Positions 14,998-25,220 are shown, counted from the first letter of the stretch. The stretch: DNA of 64,000 nucleotides from Isoperla grammatica (GCA_945910005.1 CAMDTW010000492.1:124001-188000), one strand, 5' to 3'. Numbers and translations are program-made. The notes: a model not told the origin generated them from the sequence alone.

Positions 14998-15576
14998 CAT
15001 GCAAACAAGTTCCCTCTCAATGGTGTGGGCTTACATGCAAACAAGTTCTCTCTCAATGGTGTGGGTTAACATGCAAACAAGTTCTCTCTCAATGGTGTGG
15101 GATTACATGCAAACAAGTTCTCTCTCAATGGTGTTGGCTTACATGCAAACAAGTTCTCTATCAATGGTGTGGGCTTACATGCAAACAAGTTCTCTCTCAA
15201 TGGTGTGGGTTTACATGCAAACAAGTTCTCTCTCAATGGCGTGGGCTTACAAGCAAACAAGTTCTCGGTCAATGGTGTGACCTTACATGCAAAGACGTTC
15301 TCGCTCAATGGTGTGGGCTTACATGCAAACAAGTTCTCTATCCATGGTGTGGGCTTACATGCAAACAAGTTCTCTCTCAATGGTGTGGGCTTACATGCAA
15401 ACAAGTTCTCTCTCAATGGTGTGGGCTTACATGCAAACAAGTTCTCTCTCAATGGTGTGGGCTTACAAGCAAACAAGTTCTCGGTCAATGGTGTGGGCTC
15501 ACATGCAAACACGTTCTCGCTCAATGGTGTGGGCTTACATGCAAACAAGTTCTCTATCAATGTTGTGGGCTAACAT

Positions 15577-15936
15577 GCAAACATGTTCTCTCTCAATGGT
15601 GTGGGCTTACATGCAAACAAGTTCTCGCTTAATTGTGTGGGCTTACATGCAAACAAGTTTTGGCTCAATGGTGTAGGCTTTCATGCAAACAATTTCTCTC
15701 TCAATGGTGTGGGCTTACATGCAAACAAGTTCTCTCTCAATGGTGTGGGCTTACATGCAAACATGTTCTCTCTCAATGGTGTGGGCTTACATGCAAACAA
15801 GTTCTCGCTTAATTGTGTGGGCTTACATGCAAACAAGTTTTGGCTCAATGGTGTAGGCTTTCATGCAAACAATTTCTCTCTCAATGGTGTGGGCTTACAT
15901 GCAAACAAGTTTTCGCTCAATGGTGTGGGCTTACAT
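15577..15936. repeat. Second 180-bp higher-order repeat, two copies
   Basis: Units at about 15577-15756 and 15757-15936 repeat the same series: an AACATGTTCTC monomer, a TTCTCGCTTAATTG monomer, a GTTTTGGCTC monomer, and a GGCTTTCATG joint with AACAATTTCTC. The same series also appears near 6870-7000 and 11405-11530, so it is an older module amplified again here. Confidence 0.85.
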
Positions 15937-16761
15937 GCAAACAAGTTATCTCTCAATGGTGTGGGCATACATGCAAACAAGTTCTCTCTTAATGGTGTGG
16001 GCTTACATGCAAACAAGTTCTCTCTCAATGGTGTGGGCTTACATGCAAACACGTTCTCGCTCAATGGTGTCGGCTTACATGCAAACACGTTCTCGCTCAA
16101 TGGTGTGGGCTTACATGCAAACACGTTCATGCTCAATGGTGTGGGCTTACATGCAAACACGTTCTCGCTCAATGGTGTGGGCTTACATGCAAACACGTTT
16201 TCGCTCAATGGTGTGGGCTTACATGCAAACACGTTCTCGCTCAATGGTGTGGGCTTACATGCAAACACGTTCTCGCTCAATGGTGTGGGCTTTCATGCCA
16301 ACACGTTCTCGCTCAATGGTGTGGGCTTACATGCAAACACGTTCTCGCTCAATTGTGTGGGCTTACATGCAAACACGTTCTCGTTCAATGGTGTGGGCTT
16401 ACATGCAAACACGTTCTCGCTCAATGGTGTGGGCTTACATGCAAACACGTTCTCGCTCAATGGTGTGGGCTTACATGCAAACACGTTCTCGCTCAATGGT
16501 GTGGGCTTTCATGCCAACACGTTCTCGCTCAATGGTGTGGGCTTACATGCAAACACGTTCTCGCTCAATTGTGTGGGCTTACATGCAAACACGTTCTCGC
16601 TCAATGGTGTGGGCTTACATGCAAACACGTTCTCGCTCAATTGTGTGGGCTTACATGCAAACACGTTCTCGCTCAATTGTGTGGGCTTACATGCAAACAC
16701 GTTCTTGCTCAATGGTGTGGGCTTACATGCAAACACGTTCTCGCTCAATGGTGGGGGCTTA

Positions 16762-16904
16762 CTGTGACAATCTCTCCACTACTATGTGCCTTACCAGAGA
16801 ACTAGCAACCCACCTCCCCAAGGTGTCGTGGTGGGAGGCTCCGGCTAGGGAATTTCAGCGAGAGTTTCCTGTCAGCGATCCACGTCGCGTTGAGGAGACA
16901 GTCT
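16762..16904 (-). other. Leader-like segment between satellite and primer-binding-like site, copy 1
   Basis: 143 bp with no satellite monomers, present nearly unchanged at 30040-30182. Read on the minus strand it lies directly after a TGGCGCCCAAC primer-binding-like site and before the satellite, the position of an LTR-element 5' leader. On the plus strand one satellite frame runs on through it for about 50 codons to a TAG at 16908. I do not consider that frame a gene, since it simply extends the stop-free repeat. Confidence 0.6.
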
Positions 16905-16923
16905 GTTAGTTAGTTGGGCGCCA
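16905..16923 (-). promoter_or_regulatory. Candidate tRNA primer-binding site of the satellite-bearing element, copy 1
   Basis: Minus strand reads TGGCGCCCAACTAACTAAC. The first eleven bases equal those of the LTR-1 primer-binding site (22902-22920) and match the 3' end of lysine-type tRNA primers known from retroviruses and Gypsy elements. Two bases (GG) separate it from the putative LTR end, ...CCCAAGCA. An AATAAA lies about 12-17 bp inside that LTR end (minus strand, 16935-16940). Confidence 0.5.
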
Positions 16924-16925
16924 CC

Positions 16926-17068
16926 TGCTTGGGATTTATTAGCAAGCAGGAACCTCCTATGTGGTACTGGAGTTGTGGGGGGTTTTGTCGTATGAAGACA
17001 TAACAATTATCATTTGAATGCTTGGATATAAATATAATATATAATACAATTACAAAGAGGTAAGCACA
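16926..17068 (-). repeat. LTR-like segment copy 1, part a (interrupted by LTR-1)
   Basis: First 143 bp, on the plus strand, of a 664-bp segment whose remaining 521 bp lie at 23887-24407 beyond the LTR-1 insertion. Together they align without length change to 30204-30867, with only a few mismatches. The minus strand ends ...AATAAATCCCAAGCA before the primer-binding-like site, which fits the 3' end of an LTR. The other end starts CGACAACCC rather than the usual TG, so the LTR reading is an inference. Confidence 0.5.
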
Positions 17069-18025
17069 TGTTACACCCGTATTTGACGGGAACAATACAT
17101 GTTGACCTGCATGGCCGGGCAAAGCATCTAATCGGGGTGGGCGTGGGTTGTTTTCTTCAAGAGTGGAGAATGGGTAGGATGGGCGCCACGTAATTGAGTT
17201 TGTTGAAGGAAACCAATCACGAACAAAATCCTTCTCAATATTTTGATATTGAATATTAATATATTGTACCAAGATTATAAGATAATATAATATAGACATA
17301 AACAACATAAACAACAAATTTTCTTGTGTTTGCACGGTAAAGTTCACTTTCACCTAGATAATAGTAATCATGTGTATACCATTGAATAATTGACTAAGTT
17401 ATGTACATTAATAATTATAGTATCGATCTTTTCGCTAATATCTATCTTGATTGTAACTGTTATTGTCTGGCTATAGATGTGACGTATCGTACTGTTGTTT
17501 ACACTCGACGCGGTGACGCGCGAGTATGTGTATTGTAGGGAGGGCTAGTTCGTCTGCTAGAAGAAGTGCTCTTCTTCTGATACTTAGCACTGAAACCAAA
17601 AAAAAACGGGCGTTTCAGTGTTGGGCCATTTCTTCTACACGCCAAACTTTAATAGTCTATAAATGGGCGACGGATCTTACCTTCTATCAATGATTCGTGG
17701 AATGAACGGCGGCTGTATTGACGTGGAAACTTCTCAAATTGCTCCGATATATTTTATCGATCACAGGTAAACGAAAGTAATTCACTGAAAGTTCGAATCT
17801 ACTCCTATTTTACACTGGTATATTTTTGAGTCCTCGTATAAGCCTTTGCGTAGATCGCCGCTCCACCGCGATCTGTCCTCGTGGTCGTTGGTCTGTCGAG
17901 AGAGTGACTGCTGACTGACTGGTTCCTCCCCTCGATTCGCTCTTATCAGTGTTGACGTGTAATTCATGTATAGTTCGAGGCCGGTAATTCTAAGTACACT
18001 TTGTGGCGCAAACCCTGGCGTCACA
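17069..18025 (-). repeat. 3' LTR of LTR-1
   Basis: 957 bp, starting (minus strand) TGTGACGCCAGGG and ending GGGTGTAACA. It is bounded by the polypurine tract at 18026 and the CACA target duplication at 17065-17068. Differences from the other LTR sit near 17084, 17112, 17451-17456, 17540 and 17962. Confidence 0.96.
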
Positions 18026-18036
18026 CTCCCTCCTTA
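18026..18036 (-). promoter_or_regulatory. Polypurine tract of LTR-1
   Basis: Minus strand TAAGGAGGGAG abuts the TG of the 3' LTR. This is the expected position of the plus-strand DNA primer in LTR-element reverse transcription. Confidence 0.85.
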
Positions 18037-18078
18037 CGTCTATAAAGTTTGGGGTGTATATATATATATTCTGGTAAA

Positions 18079-21000
18079 TTAATCTGGGTTCGGTTTGAGA
18101 TCTTGTACGTGCCAATATCCTATACTTCTATTCTTGCTGTTTTCTAATTCATATACTAATGGTGATAGTTTCTTCACAATGGTAAAAGGTCCAATGAATT
18201 TTGGTGCTAATTTAGCGTTGAATTTTTCCGGGGCGTTTGACTGGGCGAAGTTGCGTTTGTACACCTTCTGTCCAATACTATACTGCACTGGTCTGCGGCG
18301 AAGGTTATATCGTTTTGCGCTATTTTCATAGGCATGCTGAAGACGTTTATTTACCTCTTGGTACACTTCTTTTAAAGTCTTTGCCTTTTCGTTTATTTCG
18401 GATCTTGATGCTATTTCTGGTACCTCTTCTCCCGTGGCGGATATTATTCCATATACCTTTCCTGAAATATGTATTTCTCTGGCGAAGTTAAGATACGCAG
18501 GGGTGTAGCCGGTCACCTCATGTGTTGCGGTCCGAAGTGCGTAACCTAATTTTGCCAAATGGGCATCCCACTTTGTATGCTTTTCTTCAACATATGACGC
18601 AATCATGGTTTTGATTACTCGGTTGATTCGTTCAGTAGGGTTCACTTGGGGATGGTACTTTGCGTTGAAGAAAATATGTGATTGGTAAGTTTTTGCTAGG
18701 GCTTTCATTTCTTTCCCGGCGTACTACGGGCCATTATCGCACACAATTATTTGTGGTGCTCCGTACATTAATATGACATCTTCCTCTATATGTCGGCAAA
18801 TCCTCGTAGCCGTTGCGGACCGAAGAGGGAAGAGTAAAGTGTATTTGGTGAACCAATCTGACACTACTAAAATATATTTATTCCCTTTCGAAGAGCGCGG
18901 GAATGGTCCAAAGAGATCAGTTGAAATGAGTTGCCAGGGCTGTTCTATCTTACGGGATTTTCCCATCAGTCCGGCTGGTAATCTCTGTTCAGGTTTGTAC
19001 TGAATACATATCGTGCAATGATTTACATAGCGTCCAACATCGCTACGCATCTTGGGCCAATAGTAAAGTTGTGACATACGTTTGTATGTTTTATATATAC
19101 CCAAATGACCTGATGTTGGATCATCATGACATTCTTTATAGACACACATTCGGGAGTCTTTTGGTATTACCAGTTTCCATCCATTTACATTTTTATAGAG
19201 GTTACCTTCGTCCAATCTCCATAGTGGAAATTGTAAGGGATGTTCTTGGATTTGTTTCTTCATTTTTAGGTACCATTTATCTGTTATTTCTGGTGAGATG
19301 GTTATCAAGTCAACAGGTACCGCTCGTGATAATGCATCTGGCACCAGGTGTTCACTTCCTTTCCTATGGACTATACTAAAATCATACGGTTGTAAACGAA
19401 GAGACCATCTTGACAGTTTTCCTCCGGGATCGTTCAGGTTGTGTAGCCAAAGGAGTGAATAGTGGTCTGTTATCACCGTAAAGTGGGTTCCTTCAAGGTA
19501 ATGCCGATTTTTCTCTATACCTCATATCACAGCGAGACATTCTCTTTCCGTCGTAAAGAGATTGCGTTCTTGCCTTGTCAAACTCCTACTTCCATATGCG
19601 ATTACGTGTTCACCGTCTTCAAAGCTCTGTGAGAGAACCCACCCTAATCCATATGCAGAGGCATCAGTTTGCAAAACAAAGGGAAGAGTGAAATCTGGAC
19701 AGCTCATTATCGGTGCCTCAACTAATTTTTCTTTCAGCAGCCGAAATGATTCTTCAGCGTCTTCACTCCATACAAATTTTTGTCGTTTTCTGGTTAATTG
19801 GGTCAGTGGAGAAATTAAAGTAGAGAAATTCGGTACAAATCTCCTATACCATGACGTAAGACCTATGAATCGACGTACTTCTTTGGCTGTAGTAGGTCGG
19901 GGATAATGGAGGATTGATTCAACCTTACTTGGGTCAACTCTCAGTCCATGACTATCAACAACGTATCCTAGATACTTGAGTTCGGATCGCCCAAAGAAAC
20001 ATTTATCTTTATTAATGGAAAGACCCGCTGCATGCAATCGTTTTAACACTTCTTCGAGAATTCTTAAGTGTTCCTCGATCGTTGACGTTGTTATGATTAT
20101 ATCGTCTAAGTATACGAATACATATGGCTCAAGATCGGGACCAAGAATTTTATCGATGAGTCTCTGCCAGGTAGCTGGAGAGTTGTGTAGTCCAAACGGC
20201 ATTCTAGTAAAATGGAATAGACCTCTTCCAGGTACTGTAAACGCAGTTATCTCTTTGCTACTCTCCTCGAGAGGTACTTGCCAATACGCTCTCTTTAAGT
20301 CGATTGATGAGAGAACGTTTGAATCTCGTAACCGATCTAAAATTGAGGATACGTAGGGGAGTGGATATGCATCTCGCTTTGTAACTTGGTTAACCTTTCG
20401 TAGATCTACTACAAATCTTTTAGATCCATCCGGTTTCTCTAACAGGACGATAGGAGAAGACCATGCACTCTGTGACGGTTCAACTATACCCTGTGTTAAC
20501 ATTGAATCAAGTTCTTGGTTAATCAGGTTTTGTTTGGCTGGCGATACGGGATAATATCTTTGTTTGATGGGTTCTGCTGTGCCAGTGTCAATTTTATGCT
20601 TCACTAACGTTGTACATCCTAATCTGTCTTCTGTGGGAATACAATACTTGGCAAGGAACTCTTGAACTTTTTCCTGATCATTTTCCGTAAAGTTACTTTG
20701 GATCTTGGTTATCTCCGAGATATAACTGAGTTCCTCCTCTCGTGAGAATTTCCATGAACCTGCGACAACGTTCGGTACTATACCCATGGTCTTCCAAAAG
20801 TCTAGTCCAAGTATCAATTCAGTCGAGACTTCAGGCACATACAATACTTCAATCAATTTAAATTCTCCTTCAATTTTCATAGGAAGCTCTATTACCCCGT
20901 TTACCTTACATCTCTGTCCACAAGCTGTCATGATTTGCAGTGTTCCGGGTGACTGAATATTAAGGCGTAAATGTTTAAGTTTCTGGAATCCTGTTTCCCC

Positions 21001-21216
21001 TAACACGGATTGACTAGCTCCAGAATCGAGTAAGCCTGGTAACATAGTTCCTAGAATATCTGTGGTTACAAATAACCGGTCATCATCTTCCTTGTTTTCT
21101 AACAGGTAGCTCAGTTTGGGTTCATTTTTCATAAAGTGTGATACTAACTTACACCAATGTTTCCATTCGTCGGTGGCCTGTCTAACTGCACGGTAATGCG
21201 TTCGACCACTAGACAT
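18079..21216 (-). pseudogene. pol: LTR-1 pol (protease, RT, RNase H, integrase) with two in-frame stops
   Basis: Polyprotein that would copy and integrate the element. One reading frame runs from ATG at 21216 to a TAA at 18079 but is cut by TGA at 19522-19524 and TAG at 18724-18726. Piece 1 (564 codons): aspartic protease LDSGAS at residues 63-68, reverse transcriptase with FVYLDD around 367-372, RNase H start TDAS at 517-520. Piece 2 (19476-18724): integrase zinc site H117/H124/C154/C157 and catalytic D187 and D247. Piece 3 (18708-18079): the third acidic residue (E26) and a GPF module at 173-175. The frame is -1 relative to gag. With LTRs this similar, the stops are either very young or the copy was moved in trans. 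Family assignment is secure; activity of this copy is not expected. Confidence 0.93.
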
Positions 21217-22499
21217 TACCGGTGCTCGTTTCCCTGTTTATTACACCGTGGGCACGTAGCAATATATACATCAGCGTATCCACATTTAAAACAGAATCTC
21301 GACGGCGGTTCTCGGCACGATCTAAATCCATGTCCTACTTTTTTACAATTCCAACACGCGGATTTCCGTGACGCCTGTTTAGAGGGTTGATCTACTTTAG
21401 GTGATCTTCCTACTTCTTGAGGGGTGGTTTTTGATGTTTCTACCGTAGAAATATGGAATTTAGACGTACAGTATGCAAGGTCTGGTTCGAGTGGCGGTAT
21501 CTTTTTGTTGGTGACTGGTCTTTGAAATCGATCAACCAAAAGTTTTCCTCGCTCTAGCTGACGGCATACCTCTAGCAGATCATAAATTGATTCTATTTTC
21601 TGTAGGGCCAAACGATCTATAAAATATGGATCAATATTTTTTCTCAAAATTTTAAGTTTGTCCGCTTCCTCAGCTCTTCCTGGTAAACGTGCAAATGAAT
21701 TTTCCATGGTTGCTAAATATAAGCCAATTCGTTCATCTGGACCTTGTGTCCTTACTCGTATTTCGTCCCATAACTGTTCTTCATAGTCAGGCGGTTGAAA
21801 TTCTTTTCTTAAAGAAATTAGAAGTTCATCCCAATCGTGTACCTCTCGTCTAATTGCGCGAAACCATATCATTGCAGAGCCTTTGAAAAGATCGATCGCC
21901 GAATCCCATAATTCTTCTTTGCTAATTTGGCGAGCTATCCTTAATTCGTCTACTCGTTCAATGAATGCGTTTACACTTATGCCCCTAGGATCTCCATTAA
22001 AACTGATATCCCACTTACACACAGGAATCTTAGTTTTCGTATAACTGCTTCCAGGCGCAACGGTTGCTGTATGTGATATACTCGTCGGATTTTCTCGACC
22101 AATTAATTGTCGTGAATTTTCAAGTGACTCATAATTGTCTAAAGCCATTGTTAATATAGTTGACCGTGCTGCATTAATCGTATCATCGCCCGAAATTCGT
22201 TTAGCGCGTTCAAAAACGTGGTCTAATTTTACTTCAATCTTCTCAATGTCACTAGAAGTACTATCGTTATTAATTGCTTGAAGAAGATTCTCGATATCTG
22301 TTAACTTGGTCGAACATATTTTTAATTCGTCGTTAGCGTCACGTCTTATTGGCAGATAATTTCCTGTTTTGCCTTCTTTTTCAATTTTAAGAAACTGACG
22401 TAGTCGTTTGCGCATAGAATCGACTGTTGGTAACCCTGTTACACCTCTTACTTCTAATTCGTATTCTAGTTCATCGCGTAATAAACGATAAACTGCCAT
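21216..22499 (-). CDS. gag: LTR-1 Gag with zinc knuckles
   Basis: 427-codon open frame, ATG at 22499 to TAA at 21216-21218, encoding the structural protein that assembles virus-like particles and binds the element RNA. Residues about 170-340 have the character of a retrotransposon capsid region (WDISFNGDPRG, then WDELLISLRKEF). A CCHC knuckle CWNCKKVGHGFRSC lies at 382-395. A second cysteine cluster at 403-416 (CFKCGYADVYIATC) has valine where the histidine would be and is followed by CPRC. The stop and the pol ATG overlap as TAATG. A GGGAAAC slippery heptamer sits 12 nt (stop included) before the end, so Pol is probably made by -1 frameshifting, although re-initiation at the overlapping ATG is also possible. 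Confidence 0.92.
   Translation of the reverse strand: MAVYRLLRDELEYELEVRGVTGLPTVDSMRKRLRQFLKIEKEGKTGNYLPIRRDANDELKICSTKLTDIENLLQAINNDSTSSDIEKIEVKLDHVFERAKRISGDDTINAARSTILTMALDNYESLENSRQLIGRENPTSISHTATVAPGSSYTKTKIPVCKWDISFNGDPRGISVNAFIERVDELRIARQISKEELWDSAIDLFKGSAMIWFRAIRREVHDWDELLISLRKEFQPPDYEEQLWDEIRVRTQGPDERIGLYLATMENSFARLPGRAEEADKLKILRKNIDPYFIDRLALQKIESIYDLLEVCRQLERGKLLVDRFQRPVTNKKIPPLEPDLAYCTSKFHISTVETSKTTPQEVGRSPKVDQPSKQASRKSACWNCKKVGHGFRSCREPPSRFCFKCGYADVYIATCPRCNKQGNEHR
21228..21234 (-). promoter_or_regulatory. Candidate -1 ribosomal frameshift site, LTR-1 gag/pol
   Basis: Minus strand G GGA AAC, in the correct phase for gag (codons GGA AAC), 12 nt before the end of the gag stop. Slipping back one base gives an open path into pol with no stop before the pol ATG. 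GGGAAAC is an established retroviral -1 slippery heptamer. I did not verify a downstream RNA structure. Confidence 0.7.
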
Positions 22500-22901
22500 G
22501 GTAACAATTTGATTTTAATTATTACCGCAATAATGTTCTTAAGTTGGTCACCATTCAATAAACAGTTAAACAATACATTCAAGATGTACAGTTTTGTAAA
22601 CAAACCAAAGTTCACTAAACCATTCAATAAACCTGCAGAGCTGCACAGATTGGTAAACAGTTCTAGAATAAATTGTTCCACTAAAAATATTGCAGACAGT
22701 AAGTTGCACCTAAATAATAATTATCAGCTATCTGATTGCAATAAAATAGGAATATAGTACATAATACAATGATAACCATATGTTCACAATAGGGTACTTA
22801 TAGAATACAAATTTATTTACAAATCTACCCAATCTCCACGTCTTGTTTAAATGAAACATGCAGTCATGATTCTCAATGAGTAGGCGGAATTTCTATCGAG
22901 T

Positions 22902-22920
22902 GCCTTAACGTTGGGCGCCA
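22902..22920 (-). promoter_or_regulatory. tRNA primer-binding site of LTR-1
   Basis: Minus strand TGGCGCCCAACGTTAAGGC, four bases after the CA end of the 5' LTR. The first thirteen bases fit the lysine-tRNA type primer-binding site; the rest diverges. 22500-22901 between this site and gag is an AT-rich untranslated leader in which I see no gene. Confidence 0.8.
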
Positions 22921-22924
22921 TTTT

Positions 22925-23882
22925 TGTTACACCCGTATTGGACGGGAACAATACATGTTGACCTGCAAGGCCGGGCAAAGCATCTAATCGGGGTGGGCGT
23001 GGGTTGTTTTCTTCAAGAGTGGAGAATGGGTAGGATGGGCGCCACGTAATTGAGTTTGTTGAAGGAAACCAATCACGAACAAAATCCTTCTCAATATTTT
23101 GATATTGAATATTAATATATTGTACCAAGATTATAAGATAATATAATATAGACATAAACAACATAAACAACAAATTTTCTTGTGTTTGCACGGTAAAGTT
23201 CACTTTCACCTAGATAATAGTAATCATGTGTATACCATTGAATAATTGACTAAGTTATGTACATTAATAATTATAGTATCGATCTTTTCGCTAATATCTA
23301 TCTTGAAAGTTACTGTTATTGTCTGGCTATAGATGTGACGTATCGTACTGTTGTTTACACTCGACGCGGTGACGCGCGAGTATGTGTATTGTAGGGGAGG
23401 GCTAGTTCGTCTGCTAGAAGAAGTGCTCTTCTTCTGATACTTAGCACTGAAACCAAAAAAAAACGGGCGTTTCAGTGTTGGGCCATTTCTTCTACACGCC
23501 AAACTTTAATAGTCTATAAATGGGCGACGGATCTTACCTTCTATCAATGATTCGTGGAATGAACGGCGGCTGTATTGACGTGGAAACTTCTCAAATTGCT
23601 CCGATATATTTTATCGATCACAGGTAAACGAAAGTAATTCACTGAAAGTTCGAATCTACTCCTATTTTACACTGGTATATTTTTGAGTCCTCGTATAAGC
23701 CTTTGCGTAGATCGCCGCTCCACCGCGATCTGTCCTCGTGGTCGTTGGTCTGTCGAGAGAGTGACTGCTGACTGACTGGTTCCTCCCCTCGATTCGCTCT
23801 TATCAGTGTTGACGTGTATTTCATGTATAGTTCGAGGCCGGTAATTCTAAGTACACTTTGTGGCGCAAACCCTGGCGTCACA
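22925..23882 (-). repeat. 5' LTR of LTR-1
   Basis: 958 bp, the partner of 17069-18025, ending at the second CACA target duplication (23883-23886). As the upstream LTR on the minus strand it should carry the element promoter. I could not place a convincing TATA box by eye. Confidence 0.96.
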
Positions 23883-23886
23883 CACA

Positions 23887-24407
23887 GGCTATATAATATG
23901 AACAATTACCAGGTTATTATGTATGTAAGGTCCCCTGAGGCAATTCAGGGATTACTTATACAATGATTATAGGTGATGATGTGCTGTGTGATACAGTTAA
24001 AGAAATGACACAATCTATCTCGTACTATAACCATACTTTTAGACATTGAACATACCAGGGAGGAAATACGAAGTATGAGTCGTGGGCCTGACTCGTACAA
24101 TTAGCCCAGCACCGGGGCTCTAAGGAAACGTGTTGGATGTTCAATCTGCAAGAATGTATATATAAGTAATTACAATGATTAAATTTAAGTAATAGTGAAC
24201 CATGAGGCTAACTAAATTTATCCCCAGTACAATCCCGTGTACCAACCTACCATATGAGTCAGCGTTAGTCTAACGCTACAACAATATTGGCTAATTTATG
24301 AATTAGCCCACAATATTTAATCACTAACCTATTATTTAAGTATATATTAACAATCAATAACACATTCATGAACCCCTGTCAAATCCAAAATCGGTGGTGG
24401 GTTGTCG
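23887..24407 (-). repeat. LTR-like segment copy 1, part b
   Basis: Continuation of 16926-17068 on the far side of the LTR-1 insertion, matching 30347-30867 almost base for base. Mismatches include positions near 23926 and 23949 and the CATTCATG versus CAACTATG difference near 24364. It ends GGTGGGTTGTCG directly against satellite array B. No gene is visible in it. Confidence 0.6.
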
Positions 24408-24997
24408 TTCTCGCTCAATGGTGTGGGCTTACATGCAAACACGTTCTTGCTCAATGGTGTGGGCTTACATGCAAACACGTTCTCGCTCAATGGTGTGGGC
24501 TTACATGCAAACACGTTCTCGCTCAATGGTGTGGGCTTACATGCAAACACGTTCTCTCTCAATGGTGTGGGCTTACATGCAAACACGTTCTCGCTCAATG
24601 GTGTGGGCTTACATGCAAACACGTTCTCTCTCAATGGTGTGGGCTTACATGCAAACACGTTCTCGCTCAATTGTGTGGGCTTACATGCAAACACGTTCTC
24701 GCTCAATGGTGTGGGCTTACATGCAAACACGTTCTCGCTCAATGGTGTGGGCTTACATGCAAACACGTTCTCGCTCAATGGTGTGGGCTTACATGCAAAC
24801 ACGTTCTCTCTCAATGGTGTGGGCTTACATGCAAACACGTTCTCGCTCAATTGTGTGGGCTTACATGCAAACACGTTCTCTCTCAATGGTGTGGGCTTAC
24901 ATGCAAACACGTTCTCGCTCAATTGTGTGGGCTTACATGCAAACACGTTCTCGCTCAATGGTGTGGGCTTACATGCAAACACGTTCTCGCTCAATGG
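24408..24997. repeat. Satellite array B, left part
   Basis: About 16 monomers of the 36-bp satellite, nearly all of the ACACGTTCTCGCTC or ACACGTTCTCTCTC types found at the spacer-proximal edge of array A. It is cut at CTCAATGG by LTR-2, and the array resumes at 29706. The first monomer begins TTCTCGCTCAATGG immediately after the LTR-like segment. Confidence 0.96.
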
Positions 24998-25210
24998 TGT
25001 AGTATCTTGTTATCTTTCAAGGATGAGGAATATATGTAAAGAGAAACTGATGCTGATTGATTGAAGATCACTTTTATTGTCTTGACACTTACAGCCGGTG
25101 GTTACAACAGATGCCGCTTCCGGTTGGGCGCTGCCTGTTATGTTATGCATGTTAACCAACTGTTACAAGTTTAAGGTTGTGGTTGTTGTTGTGCTAAGTT
25201 ATACACTACA
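24998..25210 (-). repeat. 3' LTR of LTR-2
   Basis: 213 bp, minus strand TGTAGTGTATAACTTAGC ... GATACTACA. AATAAA lies inside (plus-strand TTTATT in CACTTTTATTGTC, near 25070). Between this LTR and the gag-pol stop (25221-25392) is an AT-rich 3' untranslated stretch with a long T run at 25379-25394. Confidence 0.95.
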
Positions 25211-25220
25211 TCCCTTCTTA
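25211..25220 (-). promoter_or_regulatory. Polypurine tract of LTR-2
   Basis: Minus strand TAAGAAGGGA directly before the TG of the 3' LTR. Confidence 0.75.

Larger units (their letters stand above)
1..16761. repeat. Satellite array A, 36-bp monomer
   Basis: Uninterrupted head-to-tail array of a 36-bp monomer, about 465 copies, continuing beyond the left window edge. Each monomer holds ATGCAAACAAGTTCTC followed by a variable trinucleotide (TTT, TCT, TAT or GCT) and then CAATGGTGTGGGC plus a TTACATG or TAACATG joint. Four of the six frames lack stops in the consensus, so long open frames arise without implying coding. Monomer types are regionally sorted: the ...AAGTTCTCTTTC type dominates 1-2900, ...AAGTTCTCTCTC the middle, and ...ACGTTCTCGCTC the part next to the spacer at 16762 and two inner blocks. 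Occasional indels break the phase, for example near 4418 and 14498. No coding role is supported. Confidence 0.97.
17069..23882 (-). mobile_element. LTR-1: Ty3/Gypsy retrotransposon (6.8 kb) in the spacer
   Basis: Complete element in minus orientation: 5' LTR 22925-23882, primer-binding site 22902-22920, leader of about 400 bp, gag 21216-22499, pol 18079-21216, polypurine tract 18026-18036, 3' LTR 17069-18025. Ends are TG...CA. A 4-bp target duplication CACA flanks it (17065-17068 and 23883-23886). The related spacer copy holds the unoccupied site, a single CACA at 30343-30346, which proves the boundaries. The LTRs differ by six substitutions and one indel by my count (about 99.3% identical). 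Domain order protease-RT-RNase H-integrase is that of Ty3/Gypsy. Confidence 0.97.

Noticed and set aside
1..16761. CRISPR-like regular array
   Set aside because: The units are directly adjacent 36-mers without unique spacers and the setting is eukaryotic.
15863..16909. Satellite frame running into a 50-residue unique C-terminus (also ending at 30187)
   Set aside because: The unique tail is the leader-like segment before a primer-binding-like site, read on the opposite strand to the presumed element. There is no domain or codon evidence for a protein.
17782..18024. 80-codon frame inside each LTR of LTR-1
   Set aside because: It begins at the LTR edge, has no recognisable motif, and overlaps expected LTR control sequence.
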